NCBI GenBank assembly: GCA_017409475.1
Contig: JAFQSP010000014.1
Location: 62,001-126,000, forward strand
DNA: 64,000 nucleotides
From: Clostridia bacterium
GTDB taxonomy: Bacteria > Bacillota > Clostridia > Oscillospirales > Acutalibacteraceae
Reading direction: 5' to 3'
The translations under genes and the position numbers were made by a program. The notes beneath the pieces were generated by a model, which saw only the letters and a program-made list of their open reading frames with translations, made no database searches and was not told the origin of the DNA. Below are positions 16,077 to 25,183 of this stretch, piece by piece (positions within the stretch are counted from its first letter, which is position 1; each line of letters starts with the position of its first letter).

Positions 16077-16117
16077 GTAATTTATAAACTAAAATTTGCG
16101 GCGAGAGGGTTTAAAAA

Positions 16118-16594
16118 ATGTTCCGAGAATTGCTGAGAAAAAACAAAAAAATATCCATAGAAGAATGTACGCATATTCTCAAAACAACCAAAAGAGGTGT
16201 CCTTTCGGTTAACGGTGACGACGGGTATCCTTACGGAATGCCCATGAATCACTGGTATAATGAAGAGGATGGAAAAATATATTTTCATTGCGGCAAATCG
16301 GGTCATAGATTGGATGCACTGCAAAAATGCAACAAGGCTTCCTTCTGCACCTATGATGACGGCTATCGCAATTCGGGTGAATGGGCGCTAAACATCAAAA
16401 GCGTCGTTGTATTCGGAAGAATAGAGATTGTAGATAATCTGAATAAAATCGCCGATATTACGACAAAGCTCAGCCATAAGTTTACATCGGATGACGAATA
16501 TATCAGCGCGGAAATTGCACAAAGCGCTTGCAACACATTATTGTTAGTTTTAACCCCCGAGCATATTTGCGGAAAATTGGTTCAGGAATCATAA
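16118..16594 (+). CDS. Pyridoxamine 5'-phosphate oxidase family (NimA-like) flavin-binding protein
   Basis: 158 residues. It contains RGVLSVNGDDGYPYGMPMNHWYNEEDGKIYFHCGKSGHRLDAL, split here only to show the family pattern: a split-barrel FMN-binding fold with the GxP...N.Y motif and the phosphate-binding GHRLD. NimA-like members reduce nitro compounds or other electrophiles. The terminator at 16611 ends it. It is the last gene of the ppdK-linked series; no ppdK-type repeat follows it. Confidence 0.85.
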   Translation: MFRELLRKNKKISIEECTHILKTTKRGVLSVNGDDGYPYGMPMNHWYNEEDGKIYFHCGKSGHRLDALQKCNKASFCTYDDGYRNSGEWALNIKSVVVFGRIEIVDNLNKIADITTKLSHKFTSDDEYISAEIAQSACNTLLLVLTPEHICGKLVQES

Positions 16595-16610
16595 TATTAA
16601 TTTATACAAA

Positions 16611-16666
16611 AAAATAATCCCTTTCAGTGATTGAACAAGTCCAGATTACTGAAAGGGATTATTTTT
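16611..16666. terminator. Bidirectional terminator between 16118 gene and DUF1622 gene
   Basis: AAAATAATCCCTTTCAGT and ACTGAAAGGGATTATTTT pair over about 18 bp with a 19-base loop, flanked by A and T runs. Confidence 0.9.
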
Positions 16667-17033
16667 ATTCCTTTTCTTGGGGCGCTTTTTTCTCGGCCTT
16701 TTCTTCGAGGTGCATTTCCCAATGGACAAGGAATGCCAACAAGGCACGAATGACGATTACGATGCCGAGTATCGCAAGCTCCTCTAAATTATGAATAATA
16801 ACCGTCTTTATAATCTCGGCACCCATCTTAAATTCCAACGCCAAAGAAAGCGCTTTTCCGAGGTCGGTGGCTACATGAAATGGCTTTTTTTCAATCATGC
16901 GCTTAATCAGTAGTATAAGTGCGCGGAATGACCCGACAATGATGATAACAATTCCAATCAGCTCCAATATACCGGCAGAAACCTCTGCGATAGGATAAAG
17001 GAGTTCCTTTAAATATGCTGCAAGTTGTCCCAT
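16665..17033 (-). CDS. DUF1622 membrane protein
   Basis: 122 residues with three hydrophobic segments: ILELIGIVIIIVGSFRALILL, LSLALEFKMGAEIIKTVII and LAILGIVIVIRALLAFLVHW, then a charged tail. The central ALEFKMGAEIIKT matches DUF1622, a family of small integral membrane proteins of unknown role. It is single, converging on the flavin protein and divergent from the SGNH hydrolase. Confidence 0.85.
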   Translation of the reverse strand: MGQLAAYLKELLYPIAEVSAGILELIGIVIIIVGSFRALILLIKRMIEKKPFHVATDLGKALSLALEFKMGAEIIKTVIIHNLEELAILGIVIVIRALLAFLVHWEMHLEEKAEKKAPQEKE

Positions 17034-17254
17034 TTTTTAGCACCGTCCTTTTATATTACAAATTAAATTTTATTAACCTTTATAATTATAGCACGTTGCT
17101 GCTGTTTTTTGCAACAGTTCCAATTTTACAATTTATGCATAATCGAATATATGTAAATTAACAAAAAGTTAACTAAAGCTACGTGACTACCTTATTGCAT
17201 AAATTTTAGAAACAAAGTATAATAATGTAAAATAAATATAAGGGAGAAAAAATT

Positions 17255-18013
17255 ATGATAAACGAAAAGCCTTTGGAAAACCTTGTTGGCGCTTACAGCA
17301 ACACTGCGATATTCAGAAAAATTGCCTTTATCGGTGACAGTCTTTCGTCAGGCGAATTCGAGACGTTAAACGACGACGGAAGCCACGGCTATCACGATAT
17401 GTTCGACTATTCATGGGGTCAGTACATTGCAAGGAAAAATGGACTCACCGCATACAATTTTTCACGTGGCGGAATGACAACCAGATGGTATGTTAACTGC
17501 TTCGCCGACGAAAACGGATTTTGGGACAAGGAAAAGGCTTGTCAGGCATACGTTATCGCATTGGGTGTTAACGACCTCGCTTATCAAAATATGCAAACCG
17601 GTGAAGCAAAGGACATTACTGCAACCGAGCTGACACATGATAGTCCCTTTATCAGCTATTATGCCGAAATTATCAGAAGATATAAGAAAATCAGCCCCGA
17701 TGCAAAATTCTTTTTTGTCACATTTCCCAACGAAGGCGAACGAACCGACAAGGAAAAAACCGAGGGAATGGTAAAGGCGCTCTACACTCTTGCCGAACAC
17801 TTCGACAATTCGTACGTAATCGACCTTTACAAATACGGACCTGTGTATGACGATGAATTTAGAGAAAAATATTTCTTACACGGTCACATGAATCCGATGG
17901 GCTATATATTTACAGCAAATTTGATAGATTCGTACATCGACTATATTATTCGCACAAATCCCGACGATTTTAAGAATGTCGGCTTTATCGGCACAGATAT
18001 ACAGTATAAGTAA
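17255..18013 (+). CDS. Cytoplasmic SGNH/GDSL hydrolase
   Basis: 252 residues without a signal peptide. The motif IAFIGDSLSSGE carries the nucleophile Ser, FSRGGMTTRWY the oxyanion Gly, VIALGVNDLAY the block-III Asn, and FLHGHMNPMGY the terminal His. It hydrolyses an ester of unknown nature; it is distinct from the secreted SGNH protein at 105. GGGAG precedes the ATG and a strong terminator follows, so it is monocistronic. Confidence 0.85.
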   Translation: MINEKPLENLVGAYSNTAIFRKIAFIGDSLSSGEFETLNDDGSHGYHDMFDYSWGQYIARKNGLTAYNFSRGGMTTRWYVNCFADENGFWDKEKACQAYVIALGVNDLAYQNMQTGEAKDITATELTHDSPFISYYAEIIRRYKKISPDAKFFFVTFPNEGERTDKEKTEGMVKALYTLAEHFDNSYVIDLYKYGPVYDDEFREKYFLHGHMNPMGYIFTANLIDSYIDYIIRTNPDDFKNVGFIGTDIQYK

Positions 18014-18049
18014 TTCGCTTTTTTGTATTTTTTCTCAAAGGCTAATATT

Positions 18050-18086
18050 AAAAATCCGTCCAAAGTAATTTTGGGCGGATTTTTTA
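18050..18086 (+). terminator. Terminator of the SGNH hydrolase gene
   Basis: AAAATCCGTCCAAA pairs with TTTGGGCGGATTTT around GTAA/T, followed by T's. Confidence 0.88.
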
Positions 18087-18153
18087 TCAACGGAGAGTAG
18101 GTTGCGGAAATTATACACAGCGGTTATATTGATTTCATAAAGAAGCGATTGAT

Positions 18154-18198
18154 ATGGACAATTACATAACCGACGCTGCTATTAAAAAGTTACGTTAA
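18154..18198 (+). pseudogene. N-terminal relic of an XRE-type HTH regulator
   Basis: The frame ATG...TAA encodes MDNYITDAAIKKLR. This matches the conserved start of a family of XRE regulators (MxNYITGxxIKxLREKKxLTQ); here the Glu codon after KLR has become TAA, and the reading continues K-K-L-S before all similarity stops. It is too short to act as a regulator and looks like the remains of a deleted gene. The rest of 18014-18355 is AT-rich with no other gene seen. Confidence 0.5.
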
Positions 18199-18355
18199 AA
18201 AAAATTAAGTTTCGTCTCTTCTTTATTTTTATAATTCAGACGGCTGTTAATCCAACTGAATTCTCGAGTTTGTAAAAAATTATTCTCTTTACTTTATTAT
18301 GTTGCTACTATATAATGTTAATAATAGTATCAATATTTTAAATTGGAGAAATATT

Positions 18356-20173
18356 ATGCAATATATAGACGAAAAATTTAAAGACGCGAAACCCGAAGAT
18401 ACCGTTAAAAAAATCAAGGGAATATTAGATAAGCTTGGTATAGAAGTATATGAAGAATGGCATGATTCGGGATTAGAAAACTGTTACAGTCTTTCAGTTT
18501 TGGCAAAGGGCGGAACCCCTTCAACAAACGGTAAAGGTGTAACAAAGGAATTAGCCCGTGCCAGCGCCTATGCCGAATTCATTGAGCGTTTGCAAGGCGG
18601 ATTGCTTTTTTATAAATACCAATCAATAATTCGCAATTCCGAAATGAATCTCCATGCTTCTGCCCCCGATTGCAAATATATGACAGTGGAAGAATTAGAG
18701 GAAAACGGCGATTGGATGGATCAAATTATTGATACGTACAAATATCCAAGGCTTACACGTAAAACAATTGCTCAAAAATGTAAAATGTTCGCTTGTGCCG
18801 ATGACGGAAAAATATTAACCCTTCCATTTTACAGCCTATTTGAAAAAAAGTATGTATATCTGCCAATTGCCTTTGTTGACCAAATCTATGCTACAAACGG
18901 TTGCTGTGCAGGAAACACACGTGAAGAAGGATGGGTTCATGCGCTTTCAGAAATTTTGGAAAGGCATGCTAATGTCAGCATCTTCACCAGCGGAAAATCA
19001 GCTCCAAAATTCTCTCCCGACGTTATAGATAAATATCCAATAGTTTCCAATATAATAAGACAGGTTCGTGAAAGCGGAGATTTCGATATTGATATCTTCG
19101 ATTACTCTTTAGGTAGCGGATTCCCCGTTGTTTCCACCCGTATTATTAATAAAAAAACGCACAGCTACATGGTAAAGGTTGCTGCTGACCCAATCTTTGA
19201 AATTGCATTACAGAGAAATTTAACCGAGCTTTTTCAGGGTAGAAATATAAAGAATTTCACCCCCGGACACTCAAGCGCAATTTTAAACAAGGTTACCGAT
19301 TATCCTCTTCTTAACAATATTTACAATCAATTAGAAGCAGGAAACGGACTTTATACAGCCGACTTTTTTGCAGATGAAATAACATGTCAAACCGATGCGC
19401 AAAGTTTTGCCGATAACAGCAACAAAAATAATCGCGAACTGCTTGATTATGCTTTAAGTATATTTAAAAAGCAAAACAAACAAATATACGTCCGAAATTT
19501 TTCTTACTTAGGCTTCCCTTCCTATCGATTTGTTATTCCGGGCTTTTCCGAAGCTCTTGCATTAAAGCTAATCGAAACAGTGCCTGAATATTCTATAGGC
19601 GATATGACCTGTAAATTTCACAGAAATCCTATCAGCGCAAGCAATCCCGATTTAAAATGGCTGTTAGTTCATAGCGATATGGTAAAACCGACACTCAGCA
19701 AATATAACAACTTCGGATATCTTTCGGGTGTGCCGATCGTAGGAAAAATCAATCTTTTCTTAATACATGTTACAAGAGCGTACGCTTCATACAGATTAAA
19801 GGCATACGACAACGCTATTAACTACTTGAATAAAGCCATACATGTATGTGACGAGCCCGAAACAGAAGATTACTTTAGTTGCATAAACAAGTACCTTGAG
19901 CTTAAAAAATCAGGTATAGATGAGGAAAAAATTAAAGTAATTATATGTAAATTCTTCATAAAGTCTACCGCTGACAAGCTTTTTTCAAATTTAGAAAACG
20001 GTAAAACTCCTTATGACGAATTTTTACTTAATTGCGATTTTGAAAATTGCGACAGCTGTAAATATAAGTCACATTGTTGCTATGAAAATTCAAAGAGGCT
20101 TTATCAAACAGCGGCAAAAGGATACAGCACTTTTGTAAACGGTCAGGACGAATCCGAGTTTTTATTGGATTAA
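18356..20173 (+). CDS. YcaO-family protein with TPR-like region and Cys-rich tail
   Basis: 605 residues from the ATG at 18356 (GGAGA seven bases upstream); the frame extends upstream but without a binding site. It follows the E. coli YcaO architecture: TNGKGVTKELARASAYAEFIERL (first ATP-binding element, quoted in parts), NGCCAGNTREEGWVHALSE and ILERH, IALQRNLTELFQGR, YLGFPSYRFVIPGFSE, then a helical TPR-like region. YcaO enzymes phosphorylate amide backbones; the E. coli-type protein assists RimO-dependent methylthiolation of S12. A C-terminal cluster C-x4-C-x2-C-x5-CC (560-575) is additional and could bind metal. No precursor peptide, cyclase partner or rimO is visible nearby. Confidence 0.88.
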   Translation: MQYIDEKFKDAKPEDTVKKIKGILDKLGIEVYEEWHDSGLENCYSLSVLAKGGTPSTNGKGVTKELARASAYAEFIERLQGGLLFYKYQSIIRNSEMNLHASAPDCKYMTVEELEENGDWMDQIIDTYKYPRLTRKTIAQKCKMFACADDGKILTLPFYSLFEKKYVYLPIAFVDQIYATNGCCAGNTREEGWVHALSEILERHANVSIFTSGKSAPKFSPDVIDKYPIVSNIIRQVRESGDFDIDIFDYSLGSGFPVVSTRIINKKTHSYMVKVAADPIFEIALQRNLTELFQGRNIKNFTPGHSSAILNKVTDYPLLNNIYNQLEAGNGLYTADFFADEITCQTDAQSFADNSNKNNRELLDYALSIFKKQNKQIYVRNFSYLGFPSYRFVIPGFSEALALKLIETVPEYSIGDMTCKFHRNPISASNPDLKWLLVHSDMVKPTLSKYNNFGYLSGVPIVGKINLFLIHVTRAYASYRLKAYDNAINYLNKAIHVCDEPETEDYFSCINKYLELKKSGIDEEKIKVIICKFFIKSTADKLFSNLENGKTPYDEFLLNCDFENCDSCKYKSHCCYENSKRLYQTAAKGYSTFVNGQDESEFLLD

Positions 20174-20211
20174 TAAACGCGATAAACTAAAACACAAAAC
20201 TATATAACCGC

Positions 20212-20254
20212 AAAAAAAACACCGCTGATAATATAAATCAGCGGTGTTTTTTTT
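20212..20254. terminator. Bidirectional terminator between YcaO and GH13 genes
   Basis: AAAAAAAACACCGCTGAT and ATCAGCGGTGTTTTTTTT form an 18-bp stem with a 7-base loop. Confidence 0.92.
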
Positions 20255-20270
20255 GTTGCACAGTAAGTTT

Positions 20271-21860
20271 TTATTCCTCAATAACGGCTACTTCATAAGG
20301 ACGGTAGGTACCGCTTACGGTATCTCTGCCGTAATTGGAAAGAATAATCTTTCCGTTTGTTTCGACCGAGATTTCGGCTTCCCCCTCGAAGTTGCAAATC
20401 ACGATAAAACGCTTACCCTCGTAAGTACGGGTGAAAATGAAGTTGCCATCCTCTTTCTTTGATACAAGCTCAAAATCGCCATAGAGGATTGCATCATTCT
20501 CTCGTCTGATTTTAAGAATTTCGCGATAAAAATTGAATACCGATTTTTCACTATTGCGGTCGGTTTCGAGATTGATTTCCTTATATCTGCTGTGCAAGGG
20601 CATCCAAGGCTCTGCTTCAGAAAATCCGCCGTTTTTACCCGCAGTCCATGACATAGGACGTCGAGGATTATCTCGGCTACCGAAATTTATCTTTTCAATA
20701 GCTTCCTCGGCCGACATATTTTCGCAAAAATACTTGTAAATATTAACGCTTTCGATATCATCAAATTCGTCAATCGAATCGTGATGCGAATTGGTAAGTC
20801 CAAACTCCTGACCCTGATAGATAAAGGGCACGCCACGAAGAAGATAGAACATAGCGGCAAGACAGGTTGCCGACTCGTAACGAAGCTCGCCGTCATTTCC
20901 CATACGCGAAATAAAGCGGCCGTTATCGTGATTATCGGTAAACAAGGCGTGGATAAGGTCGCGTTCCTGATTAAGTGTCTGCCAATTTGCGATAATATCA
21001 CGAACCGATTTAAGCGAATCCGGCTTTTTTCTAAACTTAGTGGTGCAACCGCAGCCGAGATGGTCAAACTGGAACAGGGTGCTGAGCTCCCCTCTCTCGT
21101 ATGCCGAGTGACGTACAATCTCGTCAATGTCCCCTGCCCAACATTCGCCAACGGTGAAAATGTGGCGCACCTTATCACGTCCAAAAAGGGCATGTATATG
21201 GTCATGAAGCTGAGGGCCGAAGCAATTGGAATTACCCTCCCAGTCCTTTGAAATTTGGTCAATTACGTCGCAACGGAAGCCGTCAACCCCAAGATCAACC
21301 CAGAAATCGACGACGTCCTGTATTTCCTTTACAACCTTTGGATTTTCCCAATTCAAGTCGGGTTGGCTTGGTGCATATGAGTGAAGATAATACTGCTTTC
21401 TCTGCTCGTCATATTCCCACGCAGAGCCGCAAAAACAGCTTTGCCAATCATTCTGAGGCTCGTCAAACCAATAGTAATAGTCGCTGTACGGATTATCCTT
21501 TGACATACGCGACTGCTTGAACCATTCGTGCTCCGACGAGGTGTGATTCGGAACAAGGTCCATTATAAGCTTCATGTCCCTCTTATGCATTTCGCTGATA
21601 AGACGCTTTACATCATCGAGGGTACCGAATTCGTCCATAATATCGCGATAATCGGCAATGTCGTATCCGTTATCGTCATTCGGACTTTTATAACACGGGC
21701 AAAGCCAAATTGCATTTACACCGAGATCCTTTAAATAATCGAGCTTTTCTATAACTCCGTTTATATCACCGATTCCGTCCCCATTGGTATCATTAAAGCT
21801 TCGGGGATAAACCTGATAAATAACATAACTTAAAAACTTTTTATACTGTTCGGAAATCAT
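20271..21860 (-). CDS. GH13 alpha-glucosidase / oligo-1,6-glucosidase
   Basis: 529 residues, without signal peptide, so it acts on imported maltodextrins or isomalto-oligosaccharides. It contains the subfamily-31 features VYPRSFNDTNGDGIGD, LVPNHTS, DGFRCDVID (nucleophile Asp), TVGECW (acid Glu) and FTDNHDN (third Asp), and a C-terminal beta domain. Whether it prefers alpha-1,4 or alpha-1,6 linkages is not certain from the sequence; the residue after the nucleophile-pair region (DVID) is typical of the oligo-1,6-glucosidase/MalL group. It lies upstream-adjacent to the glycogen genes and likely returns glucose to the same pool. Confidence 0.92.
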   Translation of the reverse strand: MISEQYKKFLSYVIYQVYPRSFNDTNGDGIGDINGVIEKLDYLKDLGVNAIWLCPCYKSPNDDNGYDIADYRDIMDEFGTLDDVKRLISEMHKRDMKLIMDLVPNHTSSEHEWFKQSRMSKDNPYSDYYYWFDEPQNDWQSCFCGSAWEYDEQRKQYYLHSYAPSQPDLNWENPKVVKEIQDVVDFWVDLGVDGFRCDVIDQISKDWEGNSNCFGPQLHDHIHALFGRDKVRHIFTVGECWAGDIDEIVRHSAYERGELSTLFQFDHLGCGCTTKFRKKPDSLKSVRDIIANWQTLNQERDLIHALFTDNHDNGRFISRMGNDGELRYESATCLAAMFYLLRGVPFIYQGQEFGLTNSHHDSIDEFDDIESVNIYKYFCENMSAEEAIEKINFGSRDNPRRPMSWTAGKNGGFSEAEPWMPLHSRYKEINLETDRNSEKSVFNFYREILKIRRENDAILYGDFELVSKKEDGNFIFTRTYEGKRFIVICNFEGEAEISVETNGKIILSNYGRDTVSGTYRPYEVAVIEE

Positions 21861-21971
21861 GCCTTATTTCCTCCTCAAAAATTATCGTATAATCAGTATA
21901 ACAAATACTTTTACCCATTACAATCGCTAAATTGCCGTAAAATGTCGCTTTTTTTGCGTAATTTTATTTTA

Positions 21972-22487
21972 TCAAAAAAGCGACCTCACACGTACCTCCG
22001 CCTTGCAACGTGGGCAGGTTGCCGTGTGTGTACCCTTTCGCCTTTTAAGCCTGAGGGTAGCACCGCAACTTTTACATTTGACGTATTTAAAATTTTTGCG
22101 GTCACGTGTTGGCTTTTCGGGAGTTGAATATACCTTTTTGCCACTGTAATTGCCGTAACCGCCCTGACTATAGCCACTGCCATATGAATTGCGCTTTTTT
22201 CTGAAAAGGCGGTCGGTAAAATTACAATAACGCTCATTTTCGCGACGACGTGCCTCGATATTTCGGGATAAAAAGCGAAAAATAATATACCCGAACAGTC
22301 CCAACATCAAAAAGCGGACAATAAAATAAACGGTATACCAATCGGTGAGAATTCCCACCAATGTTTCGCAAATCCATAACCCAAAATAGCCAATACAAAG
22401 GCCACTCATCATTCGGTCAACGCCATTTCGCCCATACATAAATCGCGAAAAAGAAACCATAAAGCGTCTAAACATCTTTTGTATCAA
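21972..22487 (-). CDS. Membrane protein with C-terminal zinc ribbon
   Basis: 171 residues. Two membrane helices (MSGLCIGYFGLWICETLVGIL and YFIVRFLMLGLFGYIIFRFL, each given within limits), a basic Gly/Ser/Tyr-rich linker, and a C-terminal zinc ribbon KCKSCGATLRL...ATCPRCKAEV (two CxxC pairs). Function unknown. It follows glgA after a terminator and lies before the GH13 gene on the same strand. AAGGAGAA precedes the ATG. Confidence 0.8.
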   Translation of the reverse strand: MIQKMFRRFMVSFSRFMYGRNGVDRMMSGLCIGYFGLWICETLVGILTDWYTVYFIVRFLMLGLFGYIIFRFLSRNIEARRRENERYCNFTDRLFRKKRNSYGSGYSQGGYGNYSGKKVYSTPEKPTRDRKNFKYVKCKSCGATLRLKRRKGTHTATCPRCKAEVRVRSLF

Positions 22488-22584
22488 ATTCTCCTTTTTC
22501 CCTTTTGATGCTATGATTATAAACGATTTTTTTGAACTATCGGTAGCGAATGTGTAAACAATCTATTACCGAAAATAATTTATT

Positions 22585-22615
22585 AAAAAAGGAAGGCAAG
22601 CCGCCTTCCTTTTTT
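22585..22615 (-). terminator. Terminator of the glgC-glgD-glgA operon
   Basis: AAAAAAGGAAGGC and GCCTTCCTTTTTT around AAGCC lie just beyond the glgA stop on the minus strand. Confidence 0.88.
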
Positions 22616-22622
22616 AAATCTT

Positions 22623-24038
22623 TTACAGAATTGATTTATACAGCTTTATATATTCGTTAGCCGATGTTGCCCACGAATTATCACAGCGCATAGCTCTTTC
22701 GACAAGGATATTCCAGCCTTCACGATTCTTAAATCCCTCAACTGCACGGTAAACGGCATGAGCCATATCGTCGGCATTATACTGCTGGAAAACAAAGCCG
22801 TTGCCATCAAATGCGCCCGAATCGGTAATTGTGTCGCGAAGTCCTCCCGTTGCTCGAACAACAGGGATTGTTCCGTAACGCAAGGCTACCATTTGCGCAA
22901 GTCCGCAGGGCTCACTCTTCGACGGCATGAGGAAAATATCGGCTCCGGCATAAATTTTATGCGCCAAATCGGGTATAAAGCCGAGCTTCAACTTCAATCT
23001 GTCGGGATAACGAGCCGCCAAATCGTAAAGGAAATTTTCGTACTCGAATTCACCCGAGCCGAGAACTACAACCTGAACGCCAAAATCGAGTATCGCTTCG
23101 AGTCGCGCCTTTACCAAATCGAGTCCCTTGTGAGAAACAAGTCGAGTAACCATACCGATAAGGGGAATGTCAGCCTCCTCAGGAAGCTCAAAATAGCGCT
23201 GTAACTGGCGCTTGTTCTCCGCCTTATCCTCCCTTGTTTCGACCGAATAATTCTTATAAATCATTGGGTCGGTTTCGGGATTATAGAGCTCGGTATCGAT
23301 TCCGTTTACGATACCCGAAAGCTTCCAACTGCGCTCCTTTAAAATTCCGTCAAGCTCGTGTGAATACCACGGGTCCATTATTTCCTGAGCATAGGTTGGA
23401 CTTACTGTAGTAATTCTATCGGCTCTTTCGATTGCACCCTTCATTAAATTAACACAATCACGATATTTTACAATATCGGTGGCGAAATCAGGAATACCGA
23501 AAACGTCGCCGAGAATTTCCATTCCGTAAATTCCCTGATACTGAATATTATGAATGGTAAACACCGTTCTGATTCCCGTATATTCAGGCCTTTCGGAATA
23601 GAAAAGGTCCTTGTAAACGGGGATAAGGGCAGTTTGCCAATCGTTACAATGGATAATATCAGGCTTGAAATCGATTATCGGCAACACCTCTAAAACGGCA
23701 CGTGAAAAGAAGGCAAAGCGCTCGGCATCGTCATAGTGGCCATAGAGGCTTCCCCTCTTGAAATAATACTGATTATCGAGCAAATAATAGATTACGCCGT
23801 CCGATTTCGCTTCGAAAATGCCGCAGTATTGACGGCGCCACGAAACAGGCACCGATATACTTCCGATAAAGGTCATTTTTTCGCGCAATTCGGCGCTGAT
23901 ACAATCGTAAAGAGGCATTATTACTCGGCAACCGACAAATCGTGTACGCAACGCCTTAGGCAATGCGCCCGAAACATCGGCAAGTCCACCCGAAGCGGCA
24001 AATGGCTGGGCTTCACTTGTTGCAAATAAAACTTTCAT
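22623..24038 (-). CDS. glgA: Glycogen synthase (GT5)
   Basis: 471 residues. It transfers glucose from ADP-glucose to the growing alpha-1,4-glucan. The N-terminal lobe starts MKVLFATSEAQPFAASGGLADV, and the C-terminal lobe has the GT-B features LIGMVTRLVSHKGLDL and MPSKSEPCGLAQMVALRYG (catalytic Glu region). The classic ADP-glucose-contact Lys15 of KTGGLADV is Ala15 here (ASGGLADV), a variant I believe recurs in clostridial GlgA. It follows glgD by 23 bases as the last gene of the glgC-glgD-glgA operon. Confidence 0.95.
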   Translation of the reverse strand: MKVLFATSEAQPFAASGGLADVSGALPKALRTRFVGCRVIMPLYDCISAELREKMTFIGSISVPVSWRRQYCGIFEAKSDGVIYYLLDNQYYFKRGSLYGHYDDAERFAFFSRAVLEVLPIIDFKPDIIHCNDWQTALIPVYKDLFYSERPEYTGIRTVFTIHNIQYQGIYGMEILGDVFGIPDFATDIVKYRDCVNLMKGAIERADRITTVSPTYAQEIMDPWYSHELDGILKERSWKLSGIVNGIDTELYNPETDPMIYKNYSVETREDKAENKRQLQRYFELPEEADIPLIGMVTRLVSHKGLDLVKARLEAILDFGVQVVVLGSGEFEYENFLYDLAARYPDRLKLKLGFIPDLAHKIYAGADIFLMPSKSEPCGLAQMVALRYGTIPVVRATGGLRDTITDSGAFDGNGFVFQQYNADDMAHAVYRAVEGFKNREGWNILVERAMRCDNSWATSANEYIKLYKSIL

Positions 24039-24061
24039 GATTTTTTCTCCCCTTTTGCGAG

Positions 24062-25183
24062 TTATACCTTTTCTGCCTTTTTGATAAACACCTGATAGGT
24101 GTCGGAGCCTTTAAGCTCGCGTTCGTCACCGATTACTACGTTCTTGTCGGTACAAACGTATTCAAGTCGAGCATTTTCGCCTACTTCGGTTCCCTGCATA
24201 AGCACACAGTTCTTTACAACTGCACCCTTGCCGATTTTTACTCCGCGGAAGATAACCGAATTTTCGACCTCACCCTCGATAGCCGAGCCATCGGCTATAA
24301 GCGCATTTTTCACCCTTGATTTAAGTCCGTAACGAACAGGGGCCTCGTCACGAACCTTTGTCATAACGGGGTAGTCGCGACGGAAAAGAGCGTTTCTGTT
24401 CTCGGCTTTGAGAAGGTCCATATTAGCCTTGATATATGTTTGAGTCGAGTCGATAACGGCAACATAGCCCTCAATTTCGTAGGACTGAATATTAAGCGTA
24501 TCAACATGGCGCTGGAAAATATCGCGGTTCATGGCTGTACGGCTGTGAGCTGATGCTTCGTCGATAAGCTCAATGAGCAAATCTCTCTTTATAATATAGC
24601 AGCCGAGCGACCAGAGGCAATCCTTCTTTGCTTCGGGCATAATGAGAATTTCGGTGATTTTGCCGCTTTTGTCGGTCCTTAATTCCATAACGTCGTCGCC
24701 CGAAGGAGCCGCACCCTTTATGCTACCGATTGTGATATCAGCTTCGCTTGAAAGATGGTTTCTGAACATCTTTTTGAGGTCGAAATTAGATACAACGTCA
24801 GCCTCGCAGAGATATACATATTCCTCAACAGCCGATGCGATAAAGTTGCGCACACCGATAAGCTGTTCGAGTGATGAGCAGGGAGCGTTTCCTGCCTTGT
24901 AAAGATTAGGCGGAAGAATATAAAGTCCACCTTTTTTCCTTGCGAGGTCAAAGGCTTTACCCGTTCCAACGTGGTCCATGAGGGAATGATAATTTGCGTT
25001 TGTGACAACGCCAACCTTGCTGATATTAGCGTTTACCATATTTGAAATCGAAAAGTCGATAAGACGGTAACGTCCACCGAAGGGGACCGAGCCCATAGCT
25101 CGACTTGCGGTAAGCTCACGAATGAGATGGTCGTGCTTATTGGCAAATACTATGCCCATTATGTTACTGCCCTTCATTGACAT
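24062..25183 (-). CDS. glgD: Glucose-1-phosphate adenylyltransferase subunit GlgD
   Basis: 373 residues, shorter than GlgC. It shares the nucleotidyltransferase fold ([17 protein letters not shown]) and a C-terminal left-handed beta-helix ([21 protein letters not shown]), but starts [17 protein letters not shown], lacking the Gly-rich GGQGSRL loop used for catalysis. In Firmicutes GlgD is the regulatory partner in a GlgC2-GlgD2 enzyme. It overlaps the end of glgC by 10 bases, indicating coupled translation; the GTG-less start [10 protein letters not shown] offers an inner ATG at Met9. Confidence 0.94.
   Translation of the reverse strand: MSMKGSNIMGIVFANKHDHLIRELTASRAMGSVPFGGRYRLIDFSISNMVNANISKVGVVTNANYHSLMDHVGTGKAFDLARKKGGLYILPPNLYKAGNAPCSSLEQLIGVRNFIASAVEEYVYLCEADVVSNFDLKKMFRNHLSSEADITIGSIKGAAPSGDDVMELRTDKSGKITEILIMPEAKKDCLWSLGCYIIKRDLLIELIDEASAHSRTAMNRDIFQRHVDTLNIQSYEIEGYVAVIDSTQTYIKANMDLLKAENRNALFRRDYPVMTKVRDEAPVRYGLKSRVKNALIADGSAIEGEVENSVIFRGVKIGKGAVVKNCVLMQGTEVGENARLEYVCTDKNVVIGDERELKGSDTYQVFIKKAEKV

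Noticed and set aside
13955..16666. Prophage or integrative element as the origin of the ppdK-linked genes
   Set aside because: No integrase, relaxase, transposase or phage structural gene lies in the region; only the repeats suggest recombination.
18160..18198. Fourth ppdK-tail copy (GCTGCTATTAAAAAGT resembles the tail)
   Set aside because: The match is short and is explained by the start of an XRE regulator; the diagnostic TAATTTCCCTC and TCTAA-N4-TTAGA elements are missing.
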